NCBI GenBank assembly: GCA_902492935.1
Contig: CABUNJ010000021.1
Location: 1-46,033 of the forward strand
Source: an uncultured Collinsella sp.
GTDB taxonomy: Bacteria; Actinomycetota; Coriobacteriia; Coriobacteriales; Coriobacteriaceae
Direction of reading: 5' to 3'
Length of the DNA: 46,033 nucleotides
Below, piece after piece: positions 37,373 to 44,977 of the stretch. The translations under genes and the position numbers were made by a program. The notes under the pieces are model-generated. The model worked only from the letters and a program-made list of their open reading frames with translations. It ran no database searches and was not told where the DNA came from. The first letter of the stretch is position 1, and each line of letters begins with the position of its first letter.

Positions 37373-38593
37373 ATGGCAAATAAGAAAAAGAACTCCGAGG
37401 CCGCGCCGACGCCCGAGCAGCAGGCCCGCGCTGCCTCCAGCTCTCGCAAGAAGCAGCGCAAGACGTACGTGTCTAAGACAGTCAAGATCGTCCTGGTGGT
37501 CATCGGCGTGCTGGCGATGCTGCTTTCCGTCTCGGCGATGGCGTGCTCCGGCCTTATGTCGCAGGCCGAGGACACCTCGGGCTACAAGCTGACCGGCGGT
37601 GTTGCTGCAACTATCAACGGCACCAACCTCACCGAGGACACCGTGACCAAGCAGATCATGAGCATGCGCACGTCCTACGGCTACACCAAGGATAAGGATT
37701 GGGCGCAGTATCTGGTTGACAACGACCTCACGCCCAAGAAGTACCGCAAGCAACTCATCGACTCCTACACGCAGCAGATTCTGCTTCAACAGGCACAGAA
37801 GGAGAACGGCGTGACGGTGTCGGACGAGGAGGTCGAGAAGGCTTGGAAGGACGCGTGCAAGAGCGCGGGTGGTGCCAAGGCCTTTAAGAAGACGCTTAAG
37901 ACCTACGGCTATACCGAGGACACCTACAAGGACTCGCTCAAGGAGAGTCTGGCGCAGCAGAAACTCAAGGATGCCGTTGCGCCCACGAGCAAGCCCAAGG
38001 ACAGCGAGATTGTCGATTACATCAACGAAAACCTGTCCAGCTACAACGACGCCCGCCGCTCGTCGAACATCCTGATCAAGGTTGATTCCGACGCCTCCGA
38101 CGAGGACAAGGCTGCCGCCAAGGCCAAGGCGCAGGAGTGCCTGGACAAGATCAACTCCGGTGAGCTGAGCTTTGAGGACGCCGTGGAGCAGTACTCCGAC
38201 GATACCGGCTCCAAGGATAAGAAGGGCGATGTGGGCTGGGACAAGCTCACCACCTTTGTCGACAGCTACCAGACGGCGCTCGAGGGACTCAACAAGGGCG
38301 ATGTGAGCGACGTCGTCGAGTCGACGTACGGTTACCACGTCATCAAGTGCACCGACTACTTCCATGTCGATAATCAGGTTGATGACATCAACCAGGTGCC
38401 CAAGGCCATCAAGAAGTACGTCTCCAACGTGGTGAAGACACAGGCGGCCAGTACCGCGTACAGCGAGTGGCTGGAGCAGTACAAGAAGGATGCCGACATC
38501 ACCGTCAACCCCATGCCCAAAGACGTGCCATACAACGTCAGCCTGAAGGGCGTCACCAAGAGTTCGACCGACGACGCGTCGACGACTGAGTAA
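37373..38593 (+). CDS. PrsA/SurA-like peptidyl-prolyl isomerase, membrane-anchored
   Basis: A 406-residue extracytoplasmic foldase. A Lys-rich start leads to one hydrophobic helix (about 36-58, KIVLVVIGVLAMLLSVSAMACSG); the Cys could be a poor lipobox or simply lie in the anchor. A SurA-N-like helical region follows (ATINGTNLTEDTVTKQI, then Lys-rich helices). The parvulin domain is at about residues 226-328 (ARRSSNILIKV, GELSFEDAVEQYSDDTGSKDKKGDVGW, VVESTYGYHVIKC). It probably helps exported proteins fold. ATG 37373 follows GAAAGG; upstream frames run into the repeat region. The YqeY-like gene is 54 nt downstream. Confidence 0.9.
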   Translation: MANKKKNSEAAPTPEQQARAASSSRKKQRKTYVSKTVKIVLVVIGVLAMLLSVSAMACSGLMSQAEDTSGYKLTGGVAATINGTNLTEDTVTKQIMSMRTSYGYTKDKDWAQYLVDNDLTPKKYRKQLIDSYTQQILLQQAQKENGVTVSDEEVEKAWKDACKSAGGAKAFKKTLKTYGYTEDTYKDSLKESLAQQKLKDAVAPTSKPKDSEIVDYINENLSSYNDARRSSNILIKVDSDASDEDKAAAKAKAQECLDKINSGELSFEDAVEQYSDDTGSKDKKGDVGWDKLTTFVDSYQTALEGLNKGDVSDVVESTYGYHVIKCTDYFHVDNQVDDINQVPKAIKKYVSNVVKTQAASTAYSEWLEQYKKDADITVNPMPKDVPYNVSLKGVTKSSTDDASTTE

Positions 38594-38647
38594 TCATGGG
38601 GCGGTGCCTGCGTGAGTGCCGCCCACGCTATTGAGGAGGATTTACAG

Positions 38648-39091
38648 ATGACCAACGAAGAGCTGCAGAAAGAAATGATCGCGGCCATGAAGGCCAAGGA
38701 CAAGGTTCGCCTGTCCATCATTCGCCAGGTTAAGGCCGAGGTGAAGAATATCGAGGTTAACGAGCGCCGCGATGTGACCGAGGAAGACGTCAACAGCATG
38801 ATCAAGCGTCTGATTAAGCAGACGAGCGAGACGCTGGAGATGTCCATCAAGGCCGGCACCGACCAAGAGCGTACCGACAACCTGACCGAGCAGGTCAAGA
38901 TTCTGGAGAGCCTGCTGCCCGCGCAGGTTTCGGGCGAGGAGCTCGAGGCTCTGATCGAGCAGGTTATCGCCGAGCTGGGCGCCACGTCCAAGAAGCAGAT
39001 GGGCCAGGTCATGGGTGCCCTGGGCAAGGCCACCGGCGGCAACTTCGATAAGCCGGCAGCTGCCAAGATCGTCGGCGCAAAGCTTGCCTAA
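38648..39091 (+). CDS. GatB/YqeY-domain protein
   Basis: A 147-residue YqeY-family protein. The domain resembles the C-terminal tRNA-binding tail of GatB, but as a single protein its role is unknown. Family pattern: LQKEMIAAMKAKDKVRLSIIRQVKAEVKN, then helical segments, ILESLLPAQVSGEELEALI and MGQVMGALGKATGGNFDKPAAAKIV. GAGGAGGA lies about 7 nt before ATG 38648. It may share a transcript with the foldase and ends at the terminator at 39120. Confidence 0.9.
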   Translation: MTNEELQKEMIAAMKAKDKVRLSIIRQVKAEVKNIEVNERRDVTEEDVNSMIKRLIKQTSETLEMSIKAGTDQERTDNLTEQVKILESLLPAQVSGEELEALIEQVIAELGATSKKQMGQVMGALGKATGGNFDKPAAAKIVGAKLA

Positions 39092-39119
39092 GGGCGGTCG
39101 ACACATAGTTGATGTTGAG

Positions 39120-39150
39120 GGGCGTGACCATTGCGGTCGCGCCCTTTTTT
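39120..39150 (+). terminator. terminator after the yqeY-like gene
   Basis: GGGCGTGACC/GGTCGCGCCC stem (10 bp) with a 5-nt loop, then TTTTTT. Confidence 0.93.
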
Positions 39151-39192
39151 GTTGGCCGATGAAGGGCGCCTCCCCTGGCTGGTCATTGGGCA

Positions 39193-39259
39193 CTCATTGG
39201 GGACAGACTTAAATGAGTACCCAATGGGCAGGTACTCATTTAAGTCTGTCCCCAATGAG
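39193..39259. repeat. perfect 29-bp inverted repeat with GGGGACAGACTT core
   Basis: Arms 39193-39221 and 39231-39259 are perfectly complementary (CTCATTGGGGACAGAC... and its complement), with a 9-nt loop CAATGGGCA. No T-run follows and the site is outside the yqeY terminator. The GGGGACAG/CTGTCCCC core links it to the other intergenic palindromes. Confidence 0.9.
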
Positions 39260-39375
39260 CGCCAACGAGTGGGTTAAAGGTTGCGGGTTCTTTACGGGAA
39301 TGTAGTGTGGGCTGCGGAAACGCGGTTCTTTCCGTACAATAGTTCAACTCGTGTAAACGCAGGGAAGGGACATTC

Positions 39376-40107
39376 ATGGCAGACATGATCGAGATCAAGC
39401 ATCTCAACAAGTACTTTGGCGACCTGCATGTGCTCAAAGATATCAATCTCACCGTCAAGCGCGGCGAGAAGCTCGTAATGATCGGGCCTTCCGGCTCGGG
39501 TAAGTCGACGCTCATCCGTTGCGTCGATTATCTGGAGGAGCCCACGTCGGGCGAGGTCATCATCGACGGCACGCCGCTCACCAAAAAGAACCACCTGGAG
39601 ATGGCTCGCAAGTACAGTTCCATGGTGTTTCAGCAGTTCAACCTGTATCCCAACATGACGGTGCTGGGCAACCTGACGCTCGCGCCCATCAAGCTGCAAA
39701 AGAAGAGCAAGGAGGAGGCGACCGAAATCGCCGTCGCCGCGCTCAAGCGCGTCGGCATGGCGCATAAGGCCGGCGAGTATCCGCAGAATCTCTCGGGCGG
39801 CCAGCAGCAGCGCATCGCCATCGCCCGTGCCCTGTGCACCAAACAGCCCATCATCCTGTTTGACGAGCCGACCTCGGCGCTCGATCCCGAGATGGTCCAG
39901 GAAGTCCTTGACGTTATGATTGAGCTCGCGCAGGAGGACATCACCATGATCTGCGTGACGCACGAGATGGGCTTTGCGCGCCAGGTGGCCGACCGCGTCA
40001 TCTTTATGGAGGACGGCCGCATCCTGGAGGAGGGCACGCCCGAGCACTTCTTCGATAACCCCGAGAACCCGCGTTGCCGCGAGTTCCTGTCCAAGATTCT
40101 GCACTAG
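39376..40107 (+). CDS. polar amino acid ABC transporter, ATPase (GlnQ type)
   Basis: A 243-residue ATPase driving import of a polar amino acid. Walker A GPSGSGKST is at residues 37-45, Q-loop MVFQQFNLYPNMTV, signature NLSGGQQQRIAIARAL (about 137-152), Walker B IILFDEPTSALDPE and H-loop VTHEMGFAR. The sequence pattern is that of the GlnQ/HisP family. First gene of a four-gene unit with a binding protein and two permeases. Confidence 0.95.
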   Translation: MADMIEIKHLNKYFGDLHVLKDINLTVKRGEKLVMIGPSGSGKSTLIRCVDYLEEPTSGEVIIDGTPLTKKNHLEMARKYSSMVFQQFNLYPNMTVLGNLTLAPIKLQKKSKEEATEIAVAALKRVGMAHKAGEYPQNLSGGQQQRIAIARALCTKQPIILFDEPTSALDPEMVQEVLDVMIELAQEDITMICVTHEMGFARQVADRVIFMEDGRILEEGTPEHFFDNPENPRCREFLSKILH

Positions 40108-40115
40108 GCGCGGTG

Positions 40116-40991
40116 ATGGACATGACGGATATGACGAGGGCGGCCGTGTCGCGCCGTCACTTTTTGCAGCTGGCTGGCGCCGGCATGCTCGCGCTGACGG
40201 GGACCGCGCTTACCGGTTGCGGCCACTCCACCAGCGGCGAGGGCTCCGACAAGGGGTCCAAGCTTGCGGCCATCAAGTCGCGTGGCCATCTGAATGCCGG
40301 CGTTAAGAAGGATGTTCCCGGCTACGGCTATTACGACACCGCCAAGGGTCGCTTTGAGGGCATGGAAGTCGATTTGTGCTATCAGATCGCCGCTGCCGTC
40401 TTTGGCGTGAGCTACAAGGAGGCCCGTGCCCAGGAGCTTGTCGAGTTTACCGACGTAACGCCCAAGACGCGCGGCCCGCTGATCGATAACGGCCAACTCG
40501 ACGTGGTCGCGGCGACCTACACCATCACCGACGAGCGCAAGAAGAGCTGGGATTTCTCGACGCCGTACCGCACCGACTACGTGGGACTCATGGTCAAGAA
40601 GCGTTCGGGCTTTACCTCGATTGAGGACCTGGACGGCAAGGTCATCGGTGTGAGCCAAGGTGCTACCACGCAGGGCCTGATCGAGCAGATGATCAAGGAC
40701 AACGGCTTTAGCTGTAAGCCCGAGTTTAGGGCCTTTAGCGGCTACCCCATCATCAAGAGTTCGCTCGACGCCGGCAATATCGATGTCTTCGCCATGGACC
40801 GCTCCACGCTGGCCGGTTACATGAACGAGACCGTTGAGCTGCTGCAGCCCGAGGTCAAGTTTGGCGAGCAGGGCTACGGCGTGGCGACCAAGAAGGGCTG
40901 CGACCTTTCGGCCGTGGTCGATCAGGTGGTTTGCGATCGCCTGGCCGACGGCTGGCTCGACCAAGAGGTCAAGACCTGGGGTCTTGTATAG
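40116..40991 (+). CDS. amino acid ABC transporter substrate-binding lipoprotein
   Basis: A 291-residue solute-binding protein of family 3. The N-terminus joins a twin-arginine motif (SRRHFLQLAG, Arg13-Arg14) to a lipobox ending at Cys35 (TALTGC), so export through Tat as a lipoprotein is likely. The binding fold shows GHLNAGVKKDVPGYGYYD, FEGMEVDLCYQIAAAVFG, GQLDVVAATYTITDERKKSWDFSTPY and IGVSQGATTQ. ATG 40116 has only a weak site; 40122 and 40131 are alternatives, all keeping the RR motif. The ligand is a polar amino acid, exact identity unknown. Confidence 0.92.
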   Translation: MDMTDMTRAAVSRRHFLQLAGAGMLALTGTALTGCGHSTSGEGSDKGSKLAAIKSRGHLNAGVKKDVPGYGYYDTAKGRFEGMEVDLCYQIAAAVFGVSYKEARAQELVEFTDVTPKTRGPLIDNGQLDVVAATYTITDERKKSWDFSTPYRTDYVGLMVKKRSGFTSIEDLDGKVIGVSQGATTQGLIEQMIKDNGFSCKPEFRAFSGYPIIKSSLDAGNIDVFAMDRSTLAGYMNETVELLQPEVKFGEQGYGVATKKGCDLSAVVDQVVCDRLADGWLDQEVKTWGLV

Positions 40992-41016
40992 GCGCATCGT
41001 CCAAGGAAGGAATCAA

Positions 41017-41763
41017 ATGCTCGAAGGATTATTTGACGCCGACCGTTGGTCGACGACATTTCAAAACATGGGGCCCTTCTGGGAGGGCTTTGGCGTGACG
41101 CTGCAAGTGGTCGTTGCCGGTCTGCTGCTGTCGCTGGTGCTGGGCACGCTGCTGGGCGTGTTCTCTACCACTCGTTCGCGTGTGCTGCGTGCCATAAGCC
41201 GCGTGTACGTGGAGTTTTACCAGAACACCCCGTTGCCCGTGCAGGTGCTCTTTATGTATATGGCCGGACCGCAGTTTTTGCAGGCCATAACCGGTGCCGA
41301 CCAGCCGGTGCGCATCGCGCCGTTCGTGCTGGGCTTCTTGGGCGTGGGCCTGTATCATGCGGCCTACATTTCGGAGGTCATCCGCACTGGTATCGAGGCG
41401 GTTCCGCGCGGTCAGATGGAGGCGGCCCAGAGCCAGGGCTTCACCCGTGCGCAGGCGTACTGGTACATCGTGCTGCCCCAGACGTTCAAGATCATTTTGC
41501 CGCCGCTGTGTAACCAGGCGCTCAACCTGGTCAAGAACACGTCGGTGCTGGCACTTGTGGCCGGCGGCGACCTTATGTACCGTTCCGACAACTTTGTGAG
41601 TCTGTACGGTTACCTGCAGGGATACATCGTCTGCTGCCTTATGTACTTCATCATCTGCTTTCCGCTCGCCATGCTGGTGCAGTGGCTCGAGCGTCGCTCC
41701 AAGGAGCGTCCGCGCGGCGTGAGCCTGGCCGAGCTGGGGCTCGACAACGTAGAGGAGGCCTAG
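41017..41763 (+). CDS. amino acid ABC transporter permease 1
   Basis: A 248-residue membrane subunit of the HisM/GlnP family, with about five helices. The family signature is YVEFYQNTPLPVQVLF, YHAAYISEVIRTGIEAVPRGQMEAAQSQGFTRAQAYWYIVLPQ (EAA loop contacting the ATPase) and NQALNLVKNTSVLALV. ATG 41017 follows AAGGAAGG; the longer open frame into the binding-protein gene is out of frame with it and not real. The second permease starts 3 nt after its stop. Confidence 0.94.
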   Translation: MLEGLFDADRWSTTFQNMGPFWEGFGVTLQVVVAGLLLSLVLGTLLGVFSTTRSRVLRAISRVYVEFYQNTPLPVQVLFMYMAGPQFLQAITGADQPVRIAPFVLGFLGVGLYHAAYISEVIRTGIEAVPRGQMEAAQSQGFTRAQAYWYIVLPQTFKIILPPLCNQALNLVKNTSVLALVAGGDLMYRSDNFVSLYGYLQGYIVCCLMYFIICFPLAMLVQWLERRSKERPRGVSLAELGLDNVEEA

Positions 41764-41766
41764 CGC

Positions 41767-42405
41767 ATGGAAATCTTCAACGCGACCAACCTGCTCTACA
41801 TCTGGGGCGGCTTTGTTAAGACGATCGAGATCTCGGCGCTGTCAATCTTTTTCTCGCTCATCTTTGGCACGGTGCTGGCGCTTGTTAAAAGCTATGCGCC
41901 CCGCCCGTTCCGTATTTTGGTGAGCGCCTATATCGAGCTGTTCCGTTGCACGCCAAACCTGCTGTGGATTCTGTTTATCTACTTTACGGTGCAGGGTTTG
42001 GATATTGTGATTTCGACCATCGCCTTTACGCTGTTTACCAGCGCTGTTATGGCCGAGATTGTGCGCGGCGGCCTCAACTCGATTCCGCGCGGCCAGTTTG
42101 AGGCAGCGCAGAGCCAGGGCTTTGGCTTCTTTGCCACCATGCGCTACATCATTCTGCCGCAGACGTTTAAGACGATCATTCCGGCGCTGTTTAGCCAGTG
42201 CACAACTGTCATTAAGGACAGCTCGTATCTTTCGGGCATTAACGTGGCCGAGCTCATGTACACGGCAAACGTCGTGATGGCCCACGCGATCGACCTGTCG
42301 CAGGTGCTTATGCTCTACGGCCTGGTGTTTGCGATGTACTTTGTGCTCAACTTTGGTATCTCGCTGCTGGTCCGAGCGTATCAGCGCCGCATCGTGGCCG
42401 CATAG
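41767..42405 (+). CDS. amino acid ABC transporter permease 2
   Basis: A 212-residue HisQ/GlnP-type permease, partner of the gene before it. Signatures: FVKTIEISALSIFFSLIFGTVLALVKS, YIELFRCTPNLLWILF, VMAEIVRGGLNSIPRGQFEAAQSQGF, YIILPQTFKTIIPALFSQC and IKDSSYLSGINVAELMY. GAGGAGG in the end of permease 1 serves its ATG. The two permeases probably form a heterodimer. A terminator follows at 42432. Confidence 0.94.
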   Translation: MEIFNATNLLYIWGGFVKTIEISALSIFFSLIFGTVLALVKSYAPRPFRILVSAYIELFRCTPNLLWILFIYFTVQGLDIVISTIAFTLFTSAVMAEIVRGGLNSIPRGQFEAAQSQGFGFFATMRYIILPQTFKTIIPALFSQCTTVIKDSSYLSGINVAELMYTANVVMAHAIDLSQVLMLYGLVFAMYFVLNFGISLLVRAYQRRIVAA

Positions 42406-42431
42406 CCTGGCTTTCCCTGGTACGCTATCGT

Positions 42432-42460
42432 GAAAAAAGGCGATATACAGCCTTTTTTCT
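42432..42460 (+). terminator. terminator after the amino acid transporter
   Basis: GAAAAAAGGC/GCCTTTTTTC perfect 10-bp stem, 8-nt loop, T-run in the 3' arm. It lies just 23 nt before the next start codon. Confidence 0.85.
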
Positions 42461-42482
42461 CATTTGTTAGAAAGGAATCGCG

Positions 42483-43106
42483 ATGAGCGATCTGGAGAAT
42501 AAGAAGAATCCTGTGGTCATTACCATTGCGCGCGACTTTGGCGCCGAGGGCCACGAGATTGGTCGCATGCTTGCCGACGAGTTGGGGATTCCGCTGTACG
42601 ATAACGAGCTGCTGGTGCGTGCGTCGCTGCGCGCGGGCGAGTCGCTCGACAAGATGGCTGCCTACGACGAGCGCCTGGCCGTGGAGAACATGGCGTTTCT
42701 GCCCGACCGCTACGATGCGCGTTCGTACTCGGATAAGTTGTTCCAAAAGATGAGCCAGGTGATTTTGGATCTGGGCGAGACCGAGAGCTGCATTATCGAA
42801 GGCCGCCTGTCCGATTACCTGTTGCGTAATAACCCCAACCACATTGCCGTGTTGGTGACCGCACCCTTTGAGGACCGTGTCGAGATCGTGCGCAAGAAGC
42901 GCGGCCTTAACAAAAAGAAGGGCGCTAAGCTGGTCAAGCAGCAGCAGAAGGCGCGCGAGGCATTTTACAAGCGTTACAGTGCCGGAAAGTGGAAGATGAC
43001 GAGCGGTAAAGACATCGTCGTCAACCGAGCCAAACTGGGCCGCGAAGGCTGCAAGGACGTCATCGCCGCAGCCTACCGCTACAAGGTGGCCCAGCTCGAA
43101 GACTAA
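42483..43106 (+). CDS. cytidylate kinase-like family protein
   Basis: A 207-residue P-loop kinase-like protein (PF13189 type). The N-terminus VVITIARDFGAEGHEIGRMLADELGIPLYDNELL is typical of this family: its phosphate loop departs from the GxxGxGKS of true cytidylate kinase. SCIIEGRLSDYLLRN, VLVTAPFEDRVEIVRKKRGL and the final VVNRAKLGREGCKDVIAAAYRYK also fit. Substrate unknown. AAAGGA lies 6-7 nt before the ATG. Its terminator is also a member of the CCACCA palindrome family. Confidence 0.87.
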   Translation: MSDLENKKNPVVITIARDFGAEGHEIGRMLADELGIPLYDNELLVRASLRAGESLDKMAAYDERLAVENMAFLPDRYDARSYSDKLFQKMSQVILDLGETESCIIEGRLSDYLLRNNPNHIAVLVTAPFEDRVEIVRKKRGLNKKKGAKLVKQQQKAREAFYKRYSAGKWKMTSGKDIVVNRAKLGREGCKDVIAAAYRYKVAQLED

Positions 43107-43112
43107 CCGACC

Positions 43113-43154
43113 AAAACCACCACAAAGGGGACAAGCACTTTTGTGGTGGTTTTT
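43113..43154 (+). terminator. 33-nt REP-like palindrome, copy 2 (inverted), acting as terminator
   Basis: AAAACCACCACAAA pairs TTTGTGGTGGTTTT and a TTTTTG exit follows, so it can terminate the kinase-like gene. The core 43117-43149 is the reverse-orientation member of the family at 4035 and 43451: its loop reads GGGGACAAGCAC, the complement of GTGCTTGTCCCC. Confidence 0.8.
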
Positions 43155-43209
43155 GTTTTAGGCCGAGGGGAAGGCCTTGGCGGCAGTGTCTATCCTCGGC
43201 TTTTGCAAA

Positions 43210-43427
43210 ATCTCGATCTGTAACACCAAGCCAACGAAAATGGCTCTAACTGTTACAGATTTAGATGAACCGTCCGGCCGTCAGCCCAACGTCTTGATCT
43301 GTAACACCAGGCGGCATATTTGGCCTCTAGCTGTTACAGATTGAGATAAAGCGGAGGCGGCTGGCACAATATCTTGATCTGTAACAACTACGAGGCTCAA
43401 CAGGGTCTACCTGTTACAGATCGAGAC
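43210..43427. repeat. array of three 57-bp palindromic units with variable centres
   Basis: Units at 43210-43266, 43291-43347 and 43371-43427. Each has a 16-nt left arm (consensus ATCTTGATCTGTAACA) and a 16-nt right arm (TGTTACAGATYGAGAT). The centres, exactly 25 nt in all three, are unrelated to each other. The units are separated by 24 and 23 nt. Seen another way, six 16-nt repeats alternate in orientation with a period of 39-41 bp. The array lies between convergent genes and holds no credible reading frame. Confidence 0.92.
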
Positions 43428-43450
43428 ACACCGACCAGCCAGGCTCCAAA

Positions 43451-43483
43451 CCACCACAAAGGTGTCTGTCCCCATTGTGGTGG
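43451..43483. repeat. 33-nt REP-like palindrome, copy 3
   Basis: Arms CCACCACAA / TTGTGGTGG with the centre AGGTGTCTGTCCCCA. Same length as the copies at 4035 and 43117. With the inverted copy at 43117 it brackets the three-unit array. Confidence 0.8.
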
Positions 43484-43501
43484 TTGGGGCGGCCGACATA
43501 G

Positions 43502-43539
43502 AAAAAGTCCCCGCCGGGCGCGTGCTCGACGGGGACTTT
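43502..43539 (-). terminator. nfnAB terminator
   Basis: On the minus strand AAAGTCCCCG/CGGGGACTTT (10-bp stem) is followed by TTTTTC, 29 nt beyond the nfnB stop. Confidence 0.9.
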
Positions 43540-43567
43540 GCCGTTTGGTGGCTAGCGCTGAGGGTGA

Positions 43568-44977
43568 TTACTCGCCCAGCAGGCTCTTGGTGATGGAAGC
43601 GGCGGCCTTCTTGCCGGCGCCCATCGCCAGAATGACCGTAGCGGCACCGGTGACGATGTCGCCGCCGGCCCAGATGCGGGGATCGGTGGTCTGGCCGGTC
43701 TCCTCGTCGGCGACGATGTAGCCCCACTTGTTGAGCTCCATCTTGCCGCCGATCTTCTTTGCGAAGGGGTTGGCGTTGGTGCCGATAGCCGAGATCGCGA
43801 CGTCGCAGGGGATCTCCTCGATGGCACCCTCGATGGGCACCGGGCGACGACGGCCGGACTCGTCGGGCTCGCCGAGCTCCATCTTCTGGACCTTGACAGC
43901 GCACACGGAGCCGTCCTCGCCAGCGACAAACTCGAGCGGGGAGACGAGCGGCAGAACCTCGACGCCCTCGGCCTTAGCATGGTGCAGCTCGGCGCGACGG
44001 CAGGGCATCTCGTCCTCGGTACGGCGGTAAGCGATGATGGCGTGCTCGGCGCCCAGGCGCTTGGCAGTACGGACGGCGTCCATAGCCACGTTGCCGCCGC
44101 CAAAGACGACGACGTTCTTGCCGTGCTTGGTGGGGGTGTCGTACTCGGGGAACTTGTTGGCCTTCATCAGGTTCACGCGGGTGAGGTACTCGTTCGCGAA
44201 GAAGACGTTGGGCAGGTTCTCGCCGGGGACGTTGAGGAACTTGGGCAGGCCAGCGCCGGTCGCCACGTAGATGGCGTCGAAGCCCTGCTCGAACAGCTCC
44301 TCGGCCGTGGCCATGTTGCCCACGACGGAGTTGTACTCAAACTTGACGCCCATGTCCTCAAGGCCGTCAATCTCGCGCTTGACGACTGCCTTGGGCAGAC
44401 GGAACTCGGGGATGCCGTAGACCAGCACGCCGCCGCCGGTGAAGAAAGCCTCAAAGACGGTAACGTCAAAGCCGTTGCGGGCGAGCTCGCCGGCGCAGGT
44501 GATGCCGGACGGGCCGGAGCCGACGACGGCGACCTTCTTGCCGTTCTTGGGGGCCATCTTGGGCGTAGAGGCGAGCTCGGGGCGGTCACCCAGGAAGCGC
44601 TCGAGCTGGCCGATGGCCACGGGCTCGGACTTCTTACCACGGATGCACTTGCCCTCGCACTGGTTCTCCTGCGGGCAGACGCGGCCGCAGATGGCGGGAA
44701 GCATGGAGTCCTCGCGGATGGTATCGAGGGCGCCGCCGAAGTCCTTCTCGCGGATCTGCTCGATAAAGCGGGGAATGTTGATGTTGACGGGGCAGCCCTC
44801 AACACAGAACGGCTTCTTGCAGTTGAGGCAGCGCTCGGCCTCGGCCAGCGCCATCTCCTCGGTGAAGCCCTTGTCGACGGGGCGGAAGTCGCAGGCGCGC
44901 TCGGCAGCCGGCTCCTCGTTATCGGGGGTGCGGGGCGACTTCATATCGGCAACGAAACGACCGTTAACTAGTGGCAT
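43568..44977 (-). CDS. nfnB: NfnB, large subunit of electron-bifurcating transhydrogenase (or GltA-type glutamate synthase small subunit)
   Basis: A 469-residue iron-sulfur flavoprotein. The N-domain carries two [4Fe-4S] motifs, CLNCKKPFCVEGCPVNI (about residues 49-65) and CGRVCPQENQCEGKC (about 97-111). VAVVGSGPSGITCAGELA starts the FAD fold; VVVFGGGNVAMDAVRTAKRLGA is the NADPH fold; IWAGGDIVTGAATVILAMGAGK closes the FAD site. It overlaps by 10 bp the gene for a ferredoxin-NADP reductase-like subunit, the gene order of NfnAB. That complex couples NADH and reduced ferredoxin to NADPH. Alone the sequence cannot exclude glutamate synthase, but no large subunit is adjacent. Confidence 0.88.
   Translation of the reverse strand: MPLVNGRFVADMKSPRTPDNEEPAAERACDFRPVDKGFTEEMALAEAERCLNCKKPFCVEGCPVNINIPRFIEQIREKDFGGALDTIREDSMLPAICGRVCPQENQCEGKCIRGKKSEPVAIGQLERFLGDRPELASTPKMAPKNGKKVAVVGSGPSGITCAGELARNGFDVTVFEAFFTGGGVLVYGIPEFRLPKAVVKREIDGLEDMGVKFEYNSVVGNMATAEELFEQGFDAIYVATGAGLPKFLNVPGENLPNVFFANEYLTRVNLMKANKFPEYDTPTKHGKNVVVFGGGNVAMDAVRTAKRLGAEHAIIAYRRTEDEMPCRRAELHHAKAEGVEVLPLVSPLEFVAGEDGSVCAVKVQKMELGEPDESGRRRPVPIEGAIEEIPCDVAISAIGTNANPFAKKIGGKMELNKWGYIVADEETGQTTDPRIWAGGDIVTGAATVILAMGAGKKAAASITKSLLGE

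Noticed and set aside
43210..43427. CRISPR array
   Set aside because: Repeats are only 16 nt and alternate in orientation, spacers between units are 23-24 nt and centres 25 nt, and no cas gene is in the window. A palindromic-unit array describes it better.
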